A stretch of DNA of 64,000 bases from NCBI RefSeq assembly GCF_001908725.1, contig NZ_CP018725.1, positions 1,736,001 through 1,800,000 on the forward strand, given 5' to 3'. The notes under the pieces are model-generated. The model had not been told where the DNA came from. It saw only the letters and a program-made list of their open reading frames with translations, and did not search any database. Each line of letters opens with the position of its first letter. Position 1 is the stretch's first letter. A program made the translations under genes and the position numbers. The stretch comes from Xanthomonas vesicatoria ATCC 35937 (GTDB lineage: Bacteria; Pseudomonadota; Gammaproteobacteria; Xanthomonadales; Xanthomonadaceae). This document shows positions 49,515 through 60,530 of the stretch, piece by piece.

Positions 49515-50810
49515 ATGAAGATCAGGCACACCACACCTGCGCTGACGATGTTGCTCGCCGGTCTGGCCTGCACGCAGGCCAACGCCCAGGCATTCGATCC
49601 GGACAAACACATCGGCGGCGACTGGGGCGGCCTGCGCAGCAGGCTGGCCGATGACGGCATCCAGTTCAAACTGGCGCACTTCAGCCAGACCGCGCACAAC
49701 ACCTCCGGCGGGCTACGCGAGCGCACCGCGTATGCCGATCAATTCTTCCTGGGCGGCTACTTCGACCTGGAACGGCTATGGGGCTGGTCCGGCGCCGATT
49801 TCAAACTGGAGATCACCAATCGCAACGGCGAGTTGATCAACAACACCGCCGGCATCCCCACGCTGTTGCAGTCGCAGCAGATCTTCGGCCGCGGCGATGT
49901 GACGCGCCTGACCCAGTTCTCGCTGACCCAGCGCCTGTTCGACGACACGCTGACGCTGAAAGCCGGCCGCCTGTATCCCAGCGCCGATTTCTTCGCGCTC
50001 AATTGCAACTACCAGCACCTGACCTTCTGCAGCGGTGGCTCGTCCAACTACATCAGCAACAACTGGTATGGCGACCCGCTCAGTGCCTGGGGCGGCGTGG
50101 TCACGTTCAGCCCGGACAAACGCTGGTTTTTCCGTGTGGGCGGCTACGATGCCAACCCGCAGAACCGATCCACCGACCAAGGCCTCAAGCTCGGCACCTC
50201 CGGCGACGACCACGGCACCATGATCGTCGCCGAAGTGGAGGTCAAGCCCGACTACGGCAATGGGATCGATGGCGACTACCGCATCGGCGCAACCCGCAAC
50301 AGCAACGACCAACTGCGCGTCTACACCCGTTCGGGCCTGCCGACCAGCCTGGGCACCGATCCGGCCGCGCTGCAAGACACCGACCGCGCGTTCTATGCCA
50401 ATTTCGAACAGCAGGTCACCAGCAATGGCGCCGGCGGCGGCTTGCGGCTATTTGCAAGCATCATCGACGCCGACGAGGACGTCAGCACGGTGGGCCAGGT
50501 GCTGGCGATCGGCGGATTCTGGAAAGGACTCTCCGCAACGCGACCCAACGACCGCGTCGGCGTGGCAGTCGGCCGCAACGCGCTCAGCGACTCATTGCGT
50601 GCAGCGCAAACCCGCTACAACCAGCGCTTGCCTGCCGGCGCGGCGGCCATTGGCGTGCAGCGCTACGAATATCCGATCGAGCTCAATTACAACATCGCCG
50701 TCAGCCGCGGGATCGAAGTCATGCCCAGCGTGCAGTACATCCGTCATCCGGGTGGCCTGGATGGCGACAACGCCACCATTTTGGGCCTGCAGGTCAGCCT
50801 GAACTTCTGA
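49515..50810 (+). CDS. oprB: Carbohydrate-selective porin, OprB family
   Basis: A 431-residue outer-membrane porin: signal peptide to about residue 25 (AGLACTQANAQAF), the DKHIGGDWGGLRSRLADDGI start typical of OprB, many alternating beta strands, the ALNCNYQHLTFCSGG stretch with two cysteines, and a C-terminal strand NATILGLQVSLNF ending in Phe. OprB channels pass sugars and sugar alcohols. GAGG precedes the ATG. Its placement between binding protein and permease genes means the outer- and inner-membrane steps of one uptake route are encoded together. Confidence 0.92.
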   Translation: MKIRHTTPALTMLLAGLACTQANAQAFDPDKHIGGDWGGLRSRLADDGIQFKLAHFSQTAHNTSGGLRERTAYADQFFLGGYFDLERLWGWSGADFKLEITNRNGELINNTAGIPTLLQSQQIFGRGDVTRLTQFSLTQRLFDDTLTLKAGRLYPSADFFALNCNYQHLTFCSGGSSNYISNNWYGDPLSAWGGVVTFSPDKRWFFRVGGYDANPQNRSTDQGLKLGTSGDDHGTMIVAEVEVKPDYGNGIDGDYRIGATRNSNDQLRVYTRSGLPTSLGTDPAALQDTDRAFYANFEQQVTSNGAGGGLRLFASIIDADEDVSTVGQVLAIGGFWKGLSATRPNDRVGVAVGRNALSDSLRAAQTRYNQRLPAGAAAIGVQRYEYPIELNYNIAVSRGIEVMPSVQYIRHPGGLDGDNATILGLQVSLNF

Positions 50811-50911
50811 CGCCCGACCGGCCATGCGTTCGACGCTGATCCTGCGTCGACGCATCCGGCCGCTGTCATGCATTGCAGGCGCGCTGCCTGCCTTCACCCT
50901 GGACCTTGCCG

Positions 50912-51781
50912 ATGGCTACGCACCAAACGCAAAAACTCGCACGGTTCCTGATCGCCCCGGCGATCGTGCTGCTGCTGGCCTGGATGATCGTGCCGCTGGC
51001 GATGACGGTGTGGTTTTCCACGCTGAACTACAACCTGCTCACCCCGGACAAGACCTTTGTCGGGCCGGGCAACTATCGCTACTTCCTGGGCAACCCGGCG
51101 TTCATGTCCTCGCTGGGCAATACCTTGTTGCTGGTCGGGTCGGTGCTGGCGATCACTGCGGTGTTCGGCGTGTTGATCGCACTACTGCTGGACCAGGTGT
51201 TCGTGGGCCGCCGCATCGTGCGCCTGATGTTGATCGCGCCGTTCTTCGTGATGCCCACGGTGAGCGCGCTGATCTGGAAGAACCTGCTGATGCATCCGGT
51301 GTCCGGGCTGCTGGCATGGCTTTGGCAATGTGCTGGGCTGACTCCGATCGACTGGTTCACCCAGTACCCGATGTTCTCCATCATCGTCATCGTGGCCTGG
51401 CAATGGTTGCCATTTGCGGTGCTGATCCTGCTGACCGCGCTGCAATCGCTGGATGAAGAACAACAGGAGGCCGCGCTGATGGACGGTGCCGGCGCGTTCG
51501 ACCGCTTCTTCCATCTGACCCTGCCGCATCTGGCACGCCCGCTGACCATCGTGGTGCTGATCGAAACGATCTTCCTGCTCACCGTGTTCGTAGAGATCTA
51601 CGTCACCACCGGCGGCGGGCCCGGCCTGCAGACCACCAACCTGGCGTACCTGATCTATTCGCAGGCACTGCTGCAGTACGACGTGGGCGCCGCATCGGCA
51701 GGCGGACTGATCGCCGTGGTACTGGCCAATATCGCGGCCATCTTCCTGGTGCGCATCGTCGGCAAGAATCTGGAGACCTGA
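50912..51781 (+). CDS. ABC transporter permease (SmoF/MalF type)
   Basis: A 289-residue inner-membrane permease with six or so spans, of the CUT1 family. The EAA loop that contacts the ATPase is visible as EEQQEAALMDGAGAFDRFFH. The start FLIAPAIVLLLAWMIVPLAMTVWFS is the first membrane span. The ATG at 50912 fits; a longer frame upstream would begin with TTG. The next permease begins 1 base after its TGA. Confidence 0.9.
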   Translation: MATHQTQKLARFLIAPAIVLLLAWMIVPLAMTVWFSTLNYNLLTPDKTFVGPGNYRYFLGNPAFMSSLGNTLLLVGSVLAITAVFGVLIALLLDQVFVGRRIVRLMLIAPFFVMPTVSALIWKNLLMHPVSGLLAWLWQCAGLTPIDWFTQYPMFSIIVIVAWQWLPFAVLILLTALQSLDEEQQEAALMDGAGAFDRFFHLTLPHLARPLTIVVLIETIFLLTVFVEIYVTTGGGPGLQTTNLAYLIYSQALLQYDVGAASAGGLIAVVLANIAAIFLVRIVGKNLET

Positions 51782-51782
51782 G

Positions 51783-52613
51783 ATGGCCCGACGTACTTCC
51801 ACGCTGCAAATCCTCGTCACCACGGTTGCCGCATGGGTGGTTGGCGGCGTGATCTTCTTTCCGATCCTGTGGATGCTGCTGACCAGCTTCAAGACCGAAG
51901 TCGATGCGTTTTCCAGCCCGCCCAGCTTCGTGTTCTTCCATTGGACACTGGAAAACTACATTGCCGTGCAGGGCCGCAGCGACTACTTTGCGCACGCCTG
52001 GAATTCGGTGGCGGTATCGCTGGGCTCGACCCTGATCGCGCTTGCCATCGCCATCCCGGCCGCGTGGTCGATGGCGTTCTCGCCCACCAAGCGCACGCGC
52101 GGCATCCTGTTGTGGATGTTGTCCACCAAGATGCTGCCGCCGGTCGGCGTGCTGGTGCCGATCTATCTGCTGTACCGCGATTCCGGGCTGCTGGATACGC
52201 AGCTGGGCCTGATCATCGTGTTGTGCCTGAGCAACCTGCCGATCATGGTCTGGATGCTGTTCAACTACTTCAAGGACATCCCCAAGGACATCCTGGAGGC
52301 AGCGCGCATGGATGGCGCCACCATCGGCAAGGAAATCCTCTACATCCTGGCGCCGATGGCCGTTCCCGGCATCGCGTCTTCGCTGCTGCTCAACGTGATC
52401 CTGGCCTGGAACGAGGCGTTCTGGTCGTTGAATCTGTCCTCGTCGCAGGCCTCGCCGTTGACCGCGTTCATCGCCTCGTATTCGAGCCCGGAGGGCCTGT
52501 TCTGGGCCAAGTTGTCGGCCGCCTCGACGATGGCCATCGCGCCGATCCTGGTGCTGGGCTGGTTCTGCCAGAAGCAGCTCGTGCGCGGGCTCACCTTCGG
52601 CGCGGTGAAATAG
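51783..52613 (+). CDS. ABC transporter permease (SmoG/MalG type)
   Basis: A 276-residue second permease of the same transporter with six spans, [21 protein letters not shown] at the N-terminal region and the EAA motif in [20 protein letters not shown]. It starts one base after the first permease, and its end ([18 protein letters not shown]) is that typical of MalG-like proteins. Paired with the preceding gene it forms the membrane channel. Confidence 0.92.
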   Translation: MARRTSTLQILVTTVAAWVVGGVIFFPILWMLLTSFKTEVDAFSSPPSFVFFHWTLENYIAVQGRSDYFAHAWNSVAVSLGSTLIALAIAIPAAWSMAFSPTKRTRGILLWMLSTKMLPPVGVLVPIYLLYRDSGLLDTQLGLIIVLCLSNLPIMVWMLFNYFKDIPKDILEAARMDGATIGKEILYILAPMAVPGIASSLLLNVILAWNEAFWSLNLSSSQASPLTAFIASYSSPEGLFWAKLSAASTMAIAPILVLGWFCQKQLVRGLTFGAVK

Positions 52614-52638
52614 CTCACTCAACTTTGATAGGTGGTTC

Positions 52639-53658
<1,020 letters not shown>

Positions 53659-53745
53659 GCGCGCCACTGCCTGGTTGTTCCTTCCACGTATTCCTCCCCC
53701 GTTTTTGTTCCTCCCCCACGATCAAGACCCGCAGGAGATATGCCG

Positions 53746-54519
53746 ATGTATCTGGACAAGTTCAAACTCGATGGCCGCGTGGCGGTCGTCACCGGCGGCG
53801 GCCGCGCGATCGGCCTGGCGATCTGCGAAGCGCTGGCCGAAGCCGGCGCCAAGGTGGTCATTGCCGATCACGATGCAGCGGTGGCCGAGCAAGGCCTGGC
53901 CATGCTGCGCAGCAAGGGCCTGGATGCGCAGATCGTGCAGATGGACGTCACCGATTCGGCACGCGTCACCAGCGTGGCCGATGCATTGAACGCCCAGTTC
54001 GGCAAGGTCGACATCCTGGTCAACAACGCCGGCATCGCACGTAGCCAGACCCCGGCCGAAACGGTCACCGACGAGCACTGGCTCAATGTCATCGACGTCA
54101 ATCTCAATGGCACGTTCTGGTGCTGCCGCGCATTCGGCAAGCACATGCTGGACAGCGGCGACGGCGTGATCGTCAACGTCGGTTCGATGTCCGGCTTCAT
54201 CGTCAACAAACCGCAGGCGCAGGCCTACTACAACGCCTCCAAGGCAGCGGTGCATCACCTGACCAAATCGCTGGCCGCCGAGTGGGGCGCGCGCGGGGTG
54301 CGCGTCAATGCAGTCGCGCCTACCTACATCGCCACGCCGCTCAATGCGTTCGTCAAGGAAGACCCGGCAATGTACGAGGCCTGGATCGGCGGCACGCCGA
54401 TGGGGCGGCTGGGCGAAGTGGAAGAAATCGCCTCAGTGGCGCTGTTTTTGGCCTCCCCCGCCGCCAGCCTGATGACCGGCAGTATCGTGCTGGCTGATGG
54501 CGGCTATACCTGCTGGTAA
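53746..54519 (+). CDS. SDR family polyol dehydrogenase
   Basis: A 257-residue short-chain dehydrogenase: VTGGGRAIGLAICEAL glycine motif, NNAGIARSQTPAE, catalytic Ser in GSMSGFIVNKPQAQAYY with YYNASK supplying Tyr and Lys, then GVRVNAVAPTYIATPL, TPMGRLGEVEEIASVALFLASPAA and the end DGGYTCW. From memory this is close to rhodobacterial galactitol dehydrogenase and to D-arabinitol/sorbitol dehydrogenases, so oxidation of a polyol to a ketose is likely. AGGAG lies 8 bases before the ATG at 53746; an ATG two codons earlier is too near it. It precedes the kinase by 3 bases. Confidence 0.9.
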   Translation: MYLDKFKLDGRVAVVTGGGRAIGLAICEALAEAGAKVVIADHDAAVAEQGLAMLRSKGLDAQIVQMDVTDSARVTSVADALNAQFGKVDILVNNAGIARSQTPAETVTDEHWLNVIDVNLNGTFWCCRAFGKHMLDSGDGVIVNVGSMSGFIVNKPQAQAYYNASKAAVHHLTKSLAAEWGARGVRVNAVAPTYIATPLNAFVKEDPAMYEAWIGGTPMGRLGEVEEIASVALFLASPAASLMTGSIVLADGGYTCW

Positions 54520-54522
54520 GCC

Positions 54523-56177
54523 ATGCAACCGACCGACGAGGCGATCTACATCGGCGTGGACGTGGGCACGGGCAGCGCCCGCGCCGGGCTGTTCGACGCG
54601 CGCGGCCAATTGCTCGGCACCGCGCGCCACGCCATCCAGACCTGGTACTTGCCCGGCGAGATGGTCGAGCAATCGTCGGCCGACATCTGGCAGGCCTGCG
54701 TGCTGGCGATCCGCGCCGCGCTGGCGCACACCGGCGTGGACGCCGCGCACGTGGCCGGCATCGGCTTCGATGCCACCTGCTCGCTGGTGGCGGTGGCCGC
54801 CGACGGCGGGCCGGTGTGCATCAGCCCAGCGGCCAGGTCGAGCGGGATGTGATCGTGTGGATGGACCACCGCGCCATCGCCCAGGCAGCGCACATCAACG
54901 CCACCGACGAGCCGGTGCTGCGCTATGTCGGCGGGCAGATTTCGACGGAAATGCAGACCCCCAAGCTGCTGTGGCTCAAGCAGCACCTGCCGGAGAGCTA
55001 CACGCGCGCGGCGCATTTCTTCGACCTGGCCGACTGGTTGAGCTGGCGCGCGACCGGCAGCACCGCCCGCTCGCTGTGCACGGTGACCTGCAAGTGGACC
55101 TATGTGCAGCACGAAGGGGGCTGGAGCCGGCATTACTTCGAACGCATCGGCCTGGCCGACCTGCTGGACGATGCGGCCGCACGGATCGGCAACACGGTGG
55201 TGCCACCAGGCACCGCGCTGGGCCAGGGGCTGACGGCGCGCGCCGCGGACGAGTTCGGCCTGCGGGCGGGCACTGCGGTGGGTGCGGCGTTGATCGATGC
55301 CCACGCCGGTGCCATCGGCACGCTCGCCAGCCCGGCCGCAGAGGGCCGGCCGATGCCGCTCACCGCGCGGCTGGCCTATATCTTCGGCACCTCGGCCTGC
55401 GTACTGGCCAGCACGCAGACGCCGTGCTTCACGCCCGGCGTCTGGGGGCCTTACGGCTCCGCACTGGTCCCGGGACTGTGGCTCAACGAGGGTGGCCAAT
55501 CCGCCGCCGGCGTGGCGATCGACACCCTGGTGCGCTCGCACCCGGGCTATGCCGACGCCAGCGCACAGGCGAGAGCCGCAGGCCAGGAGGTGCTGCAGTG
55601 GCTGGAGGAAGGCGTGCTGGCGCGCGTCGGCAGCGCCTCCCAGGCCGCCTGGCTGGCGCGCGGGCTGCATGTACTGCCGGACTATCTGGGCAACCGTTCG
55701 CCCGATGCCGACCCCAACGCCCGCGCGATGATTGCCGGGCTGACCATCGACCACGACCTGCACGGTCTGCAAGCGCTGTACGTGGCCGGCATCTGCGGCC
55801 TGGGTTATGGGCTGGCCGAGATCATCGATGCGCTGCGCGCACAGGGTGTCAGGTTCGACAACGTGATCATGAGTGGCGGCGCCAGCCACAGCCGCCTGGT
55901 CCGCCAGTTGATGGCCGATGCCTGTGGCGTGCCGGTGCAGGTCGCCGCCACCGCCGAACCGGTGTTGCTGGGCAGCGCGATGCTGGCCGCGGTGGCCAGC
56001 GGCGACGTTGCCGACCTGCCGGCCGCCATGTCGGCGATGAGCGGCCTGGGCGCGAGTACTGCAGCGACGCCGGACGACATCGCACGCTTGCATGCCGCGA
56101 AGCGACGCGGATACCAGGCCATGCAGGCGCTGGATCGGCAGTTGCGCCAAACGATGGACGGCATCGGCGAAGGATGA
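54523..56177 (+). pseudogene. FGGY-family pentulose kinase, split by a frameshift
   Basis: Two adjacent frames make one kinase of about 550 residues. The first part (54523-54852) encodes YIGVDVGTGSARAGLFDARG to CSLVAVAADGGPVCIS, the nucleotide-binding N terminus; the second (from about 54828, ends 56177) encodes SGQVERDVIVWMDHRA, TPKLLWLKQHLPESY, LADWLSWRATGS, TCKWTY, DAHAGAIGTLA, FGTSACVLA and NVIMSGGASHSRLVRQLMAD, the FGGY core and C-terminal ATPase lobe. At 54825-54827 (AGCCCAGC) one C seems missing: adding it joins both frames exactly. The family resembles D-ribulokinase-type (5-carbon) kinases. Unless the base is a sequencing error or the ribosome shifts, the protein is truncated at about 109 residues. 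Context: it follows the polyol dehydrogenase by 3 bases. Confidence 0.85.
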
Positions 56178-56421
56178 CTGCTGACGCCTGTGGCGCGCGG
56201 GCGGCAAGCGCGCGCGTAGTTGGCGTCGGTCTGACGGCCAGAGCGCAGATCGGGCATCTGCATTGCATCCACGTCGATAAGTGCAGCTGAGGCACCGTCA
56301 CGGGCAGCGGTCGGATGCGACACGCAGCATGCGTGCCACGCGGCAGCGCAGCGCGCGGGCTGCGGACTCGTCCCACCCCGGCGCAGCCATCCCGCCGCTC
56401 GCGCCATACCTTAAAACGCAA
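56178..56421. other. Intergenic stretch between the kinase and rpoZ, nothing recognised
   Basis: A gap of about 300 bp (with the terminator) between convergent genes. Short open frames only; no RNA gene or repeat that I can support. Confidence 0.5.
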
Positions 56422-56443
56422 ACAGCCCGCACAAGGCGGGCTG
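56413..56443 (-). terminator. Terminator-like hairpin after rpoZ
   Basis: ACAGCCCGC (56422-56430) and GCGGGCTGT (56435-56443) form a 9-bp stem with a 4-base loop; on the minus strand it is followed by TTGCGTTTT, a broken T-tract, about 37 bases past the rpoZ stop. Confidence 0.7.
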
Positions 56444-56480
56444 TCTGGCGATCGTCGGCCACCGCGGTGGCGAGTGACGG

Positions 56481-56780
56481 TCAGTCGTCGTTCTTGGACA
56501 TGTCTTCGTCGGCGACCACTTCGGCGGCGGCCCATTCCAGCGCTTCGCGCTCGGCACGCTCGCGTTCGGCCTTCTCGACTTCATCGATCAGCGCGTTGTC
56601 GATCCGGCGGGCGGCGATCTCGCGCAGCGCCATCACGGTGGGCTTGTCGCTGGCGTCTGCGTTTTCGATCAACGGCTGCACGCCGTTGGCGAGCTGACGG
56701 GCGCGCTTGGAGGCCATCATGACCAGCTCGAAACGGTTGTTCACGACTTCCAGGCAATCTTCTACGGTAATGCGGGCCAT
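56481..56780 (-). CDS. rpoZ: RNA polymerase omega subunit
   Basis: A 99-residue omega subunit that helps assemble RNA polymerase and carries one of the ppGpp sites. [30 protein letters not shown] and the [15 protein letters not shown] region are those of the family; a Glu/Ala-rich acidic tail ends in MSKNDD. The ATG at 56780 gives the standard N terminus. It stands downstream of gmk in the same direction (about 290 bp between them). In many gammaproteobacteria spoT would follow directly. Confidence 0.96.
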   Translation of the reverse strand: MARITVEDCLEVVNNRFELVMMASKRARQLANGVQPLIENADASDKPTVMALREIAARRIDNALIDEVEKAERERAEREALEWAAAEVVADEDMSKNDD

Positions 56781-57068
56781 GCGGGCTCCCGGCGACCAGC
56801 AACGGCCGCGCATCGAATGAGGGAAAGGGGGCGGAGTGTACGCCTGCGCCGCTGGGCGGGCAACCGGCGCCCATTCAGTTTGCTTTGGAATCAGCCACTT
56901 GGATCACATCGATCAAGACGCAGCGCTGTCCTGGTGCGCAGAACGGCCCCGCACGTTGGGCTGGGCCGTCCTCCCATGGACCGCGGCAACGTGCAGGACC
57001 TATTGCCGATTTCCAGCAGCAGCGTCGTTGCGCCGGGGCATCGAGCATCGATGCCCTGCAGCACTGCC

Positions 57069-57680
57069 TCAGTCCAGCAGCGCCTGGATCAATCCGGCAT
57101 GCCGCTGCTGCTGCGCCTGCCGACGCAGCCGGCTGGCGGTGAAGATGGCGCACATCTCCGACACCGCGGTGTCGAAGGTTTCGTTGATGATGACGTAGTC
57201 GAACTCTTCGAAATGCAGCATCTCTTCGCGCGCGGCGGCCAGGCGCTGCGCCATCACGTCCTCGCTGTCCTGCCCGCGCTTGCGCATGCGCTCGTCCAGC
57301 GCCTGGCGCGAGGGCGGCAGGATGAACACGCTCACTGCATCGGGCACCTTCTGGCGTACCTGGCGTGCGCCCTGCCAATCGATCTCCAGCAGCACGTCGT
57401 GGCCGGCGGCCAGCTGCGGCTCCACCGACTGCCGCGCGGTGCCCTTCCAGTCGCCATGCACCAGCGCATATTCGAAGAAGTCGCCCGCTTCGATCATGCC
57501 CTGGAACTCGTCGGCGGAGACGAAATGGTAGTGCTCGGCATGCCGCTCGCCCGGCCGCGGCGCGCGCGAGGTGAACGAGATCGACAAGGCGATCTTCGGG
57601 TCGCGCGCCAGCGTGGCGTTGACGATGCTGCTCTTGCCGGCGCCGGAAGGGGCCGCAACGATATAGAGGGTGCCGCGCAT
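57069..57680 (-). CDS. gmk: Guanylate kinase
   Basis: A 203-residue enzyme phosphorylating GMP to GDP. P-loop IVAAPSGAGKSSIVNATL at the N terminus, SFTSRAPRPGERHAEHYHFV (GMP-binding arginines and tyrosine), DVLLEIDWQGARQV and the lid region ILPPSRQALDERMRKRGQD are present. The start (MRGTLYIVAAP) has no competing upstream ATG. It supplies precursors to nucleotide and (p)ppGpp metabolism and lies upstream of rpoZ. Confidence 0.96.
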   Translation of the reverse strand: MRGTLYIVAAPSGAGKSSIVNATLARDPKIALSISFTSRAPRPGERHAEHYHFVSADEFQGMIEAGDFFEYALVHGDWKGTARQSVEPQLAAGHDVLLEIDWQGARQVRQKVPDAVSVFILPPSRQALDERMRKRGQDSEDVMAQRLAAAREEMLHFEEFDYVIINETFDTAVSEMCAIFTASRLRRQAQQQRHAGLIQALLD

Positions 57681-57686
57681 AGGTCA

Positions 57687-57833
57687 GGGATTCGTGATTG
57701 GGGAGTCGGGATTCGCGAACGGACTGCGGACCGGTACCACCGGGGGCGACATGCTACCGGGATTGCTCACAGCCCGCAGATTCCGGCAGTGGCGGTTGCT
57801 ACTCCCGAATGCCAAATCCCCAATCCCGGCTAT
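57687..57833. repeat. Inverted pair of GGGATTCGGGA-type repeats between gmk and yicC
   Basis: Cluster 57687-57718 (GGGATTCGTGATTGGGGAGT and onward) and inverse cluster 57801-57833 (ACTCCCGAATGCCAAATCCC and onward) flank about 80 bp. The inverse cluster reaches the TAG stop codon of yicC (57830-57832). Confidence 0.7.
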
Positions 57834-58690
57834 TCGATGTTCTGCACCTGCTCGCGGATCTGGTCGATCAGCACCTTCAGATCCACTGCGGCGTTGGACG
57901 TGCGGCTGTCCACCGACTTGGAGCCCAGCGTATTGGCTTCGCGGTTGAACTCCTGCAGCAGAAAGTCCAGCCGGCGGCCAACCGGTTCGCGCTGCTTGAG
58001 CACGCGGCGGATTTCGGAAATGTGGCTGGACAGACGGTCCAGTTCTTCGTCCACGTCGAGCTTCTGCAGCCACAGCACCAGTTCCTGCTCGGCCCGGCCC
58101 GGGTCCACCGGATGCGGCAGATCGGCCAGGCGCGCGGCCAGCTTGACGCGCTGACCCTCGCGGATCACCGGGATCAAGACGCGCACCTCGGCGGCGATGC
58201 GTTCGATCGCATCCACACGCTCGCTGATGGCCTCGGCCAGCTTGCCGCCCTCGCGCTCGCGCGCAACCACAAAACTGTCGACCACCTCATCGAGCAAGGC
58301 CAGCGCCTGCGCCTGCAGCGCGGGGGCATCCACGTCCTGCACCTGCAGCACGCCGGGCAGCTGCAGCAACTCGGTGAAGCCCACCTGCAACTTGGGAAAC
58401 AGCCCGTCCAGTCGTGTGGCCAGCGCACCCAGTTCGTGCAGCAGCGATTCGTTGACCGCCAGCGTCTGTGCGTTGTCCGGCGCGCGCAGGCGCAGCGTCA
58501 GATCCAGCTTGCCGCGGCTGTTCCTGGCTGCCACGCGTTCGCGCAGCAGCGGCTCCAGCGCGCGCAATTCTTCGGGCAGGCGCACGCCCACTTCCAGAAA
58601 GCGGTGGTTGACCGAGCGCAGCTCGCAACCAAGCGTGCCCCAGGGCGTGATGCGTTCGCCGCCAGCAAACGCGGTCATGCTTCGGATCAT
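57830..58690 (-). CDS. yicC: YicC family endoribonuclease
   Basis: A 286-residue YicC-type protein (YicC_N and DUF1732 domains). [20 protein letters not shown] and [20 protein letters not shown] mark the N-terminal domain; the C-terminal domain has [21 protein letters not shown] and [18 protein letters not shown]. coli YicC is known as an RNase that contributes to small-RNA decay. The ATG at 58690 (MIRSMTAF) is the conserved start. It is divergent from rph; its stop overlaps a repeat. It precedes gmk on the same strand, as is common. Confidence 0.93.
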   Translation of the reverse strand: MIRSMTAFAGGERITPWGTLGCELRSVNHRFLEVGVRLPEELRALEPLLRERVAARNSRGKLDLTLRLRAPDNAQTLAVNESLLHELGALATRLDGLFPKLQVGFTELLQLPGVLQVQDVDAPALQAQALALLDEVVDSFVVAREREGGKLAEAISERVDAIERIAAEVRVLIPVIREGQRVKLAARLADLPHPVDPGRAEQELVLWLQKLDVDEELDRLSSHISEIRRVLKQREPVGRRLDFLLQEFNREANTLGSKSVDSRTSNAAVDLKVLIDQIREQVQNIE

Positions 58691-58803
58691 CGTCAATCCC
58701 GTACCGTCAAAGCGCGAATGGTACCCTAGCCGCCCACACCGGCCGGCTGCTGCCCGCCGTGCATTGGCGCCAAGACCCACCTCCCGACTTCCGGACTCAT
58801 CGC

Positions 58804-59529
58804 ATGACCTTTTCCCGTCCCAGCGGCCGCACGGCCGATCAGCTGCGCCCGGTGCGCATCGAACGCGCCTTCACCCGCCATGCCGAAGGCTCGGTGCTGG
58901 TGAGCTTCGGCGACACCCGCGTGCTGTGCACCGCCAGCGTGGAAAACCGCGTGCCAGGGTTCCTGCGCGGCAAGGGCGAAGGCTGGGTCACCGCCGAATA
59001 CGGCATGCTGCCGCGCTCCACCCACACCCGCTCCGACCGCGAAGCCGCACGCGGCAAGCAGGGCGGGCGCACGCTGGAAATCCAGCGCCTGATCGGCCGC
59101 GCATTGCGCGCCTGCGTGGATCGCAATGCGCTGGGCGAGCGCACCATTACCCTTGACTGCGACGTGCTGCAGGCCGATGGCGGCACCCGTACTGCGGCGA
59201 TCACCGGTGCCTACGTGGCGCTGGCCGATGCTGTGAATCTGCTGCTCAAGCGCGGCGACATCAAGAAGCACCCATTGATCGGCGCCGTCGCTGCGGTATC
59301 GGTGGGCATCTATCGCGGCGAGCCGGTGCTGGATCTGGATTATCCGGAAGACAGCGACTGCGACACCGACATGAATGTGGTGATGAACGATGGCGGCGGC
59401 TTCATCGAGCTGCAGGGCACCGCCGAAGGCCACGCATTCCGCCGCGACGAACTCAACGCGCTGCTCGCCCTGGCCGAAAAGGGCATGGGCGAATTGTTCG
59501 CACTGCAACGCGCTGCGCTGGCCGGATGA
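58804..59529 (+). CDS. rph: Ribonuclease PH
   Basis: A 241-residue phosphorolytic 3'-5' exonuclease that trims tRNA precursors. [20 protein letters not shown], the phosphate-site region [46 protein letters not shown] and [18 protein letters not shown] are intact and the length is standard; unlike the E. coli K-12 allele there is no frameshift. It begins the plus-strand run rph, VOC protein, rdgB, hemW, with ATGA overlaps joining the first three. Confidence 0.96.
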   Translation: MTFSRPSGRTADQLRPVRIERAFTRHAEGSVLVSFGDTRVLCTASVENRVPGFLRGKGEGWVTAEYGMLPRSTHTRSDREAARGKQGGRTLEIQRLIGRALRACVDRNALGERTITLDCDVLQADGGTRTAAITGAYVALADAVNLLLKRGDIKKHPLIGAVAAVSVGIYRGEPVLDLDYPEDSDCDTDMNVVMNDGGGFIELQGTAEGHAFRRDELNALLALAEKGMGELFALQRAALAG

Positions 59530-59918
59530 GCCGTCGCATCGCCCTGACCACCTTGTTGGTTGCCGACTACGACGCGGCCATCGCCTGGTACACCGGCGCG
59601 TTGGGCTTCCGGGTGCTGGAAGATCGCGCGCTCGGCGATGGCAAGCGCTGGGTGGTGATCGGCCCCGGCAGCGCGCAGGAGGCCGGCTTGCTGCTTGCGC
59701 AGCCGGCCGACGCCGCCCAGCGCGCACGCATCGGCGACCAGACCGGCGGGCGCGTGGATCATTTCCTCTATACCGACGACTTCTGGCGCGACCACGCGAC
59801 GATGCAGGCGTTTGGCGTGGAGTTTCTGGAAACCCCGCGCGAAGAAGCCTACGGCACGGTCGTGGTGTTCCGCGATCTGTACGGCACCAAGTGGGATCTG
59901 CTGGAGCCCAAGCAATGA
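59526..59918 (+). CDS. VOC (glyoxalase/dioxygenase superfamily) protein
   Basis: A 130-residue single VOC domain: [23 protein letters not shown], the conserved [37 protein letters not shown] and the end [18 protein letters not shown]. The metal ligand pattern is only partly clear, so the activity (isomerase, resistance or binding protein) is open. Start overlaps the rph TGA and its end overlaps the rdgB ATG, both as ATGA, so its expression is tied to RNA and nucleotide quality-control genes. Confidence 0.85.
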   Translation: MSRRIALTTLLVADYDAAIAWYTGALGFRVLEDRALGDGKRWVVIGPGSAQEAGLLLAQPADAAQRARIGDQTGGRVDHFLYTDDFWRDHATMQAFGVEFLETPREEAYGTVVVFRDLYGTKWDLLEPKQ

Positions 59919-60514
59919 GACAACTGGTCCTGGCCAGCGGCAACGCCGGCAAGCTGGAAGAACTGCGCGCCATGCTGGCCGCGCTGCCGCTGCGCATCGT
60001 CGCGCAAGGCGAACTCGGCGTGGAAGACGTGCCGGAAACCGGCCTGACCTTCGTCGAGAACGCGTTGATCAAGGCACGCCACGCCAGCGCCGTCACCGGC
60101 CTGCCCGCGCTGGCCGACGACTCGGGCGTGATCGTCGATGCGCTCGGCGGTGCGCCCGGTTTGTACAGCGCGCGCTACGCCGGCAGCCCGACCAATGCGC
60201 AGGCCAACAACGCCAAGCTGCTCGATGCCATGCGCGATGTGCCCGCCGAACGCCGCAGCGCGCGCTTTTATGCGGTGATCGTGCTGCTGCGTCACCCGGA
60301 AGATCCGCAACCGCTGATCGCCGAAGGCAGCTGGGAAGGCGTGATCACCACGCAACCGCGCGGCGACGGCGGCTTCGGCTACAACCCGGTGTTTCTGGAC
60401 CCGGTCTACGGCCTGACGGCGGCGGAAATGGACAGTGACCTGAAGAACCGCCTGAGCCACCGCGCAGTGGCGCTGGCCACGCTGCAGCACAAGCTGCACG
60501 CGCTGGCGCTGTAA
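59915..60514 (+). CDS. rdgB: XTP/dITP pyrophosphatase (RdgB/HAM1)
   Basis: A 199-residue enzyme that removes non-canonical purine nucleotides (XTP, dITP, ITP) from the pool. LVLASGNAGKLEELRAML, GLTFVENALIKARHA, ADDSGVIVDALGGAPGLYSARYAG, and FGYNPVFLDP are the classic motifs. ATG at 59915 overlaps the VOC gene end (ATGA). The gene order rph-rdgB-hemW (with a VOC gene inserted) is familiar in gammaproteobacteria. Confidence 0.96.
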   Translation: MRQLVLASGNAGKLEELRAMLAALPLRIVAQGELGVEDVPETGLTFVENALIKARHASAVTGLPALADDSGVIVDALGGAPGLYSARYAGSPTNAQANNAKLLDAMRDVPAERRSARFYAVIVLLRHPEDPQPLIAEGSWEGVITTQPRGDGGFGYNPVFLDPVYGLTAAEMDSDLKNRLSHRAVALATLQHKLHALAL

Positions 60515-60530
60515 CGGACGACCCCACGCA

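Noticed and set aside
54497..56290. 597-codon plus-strand frame over the kinase region
   Set aside because: It is a third frame over the kinase; its residues (long Arg/Ala/Pro runs) are not protein-like, whereas the other two frames give the kinase motifs.
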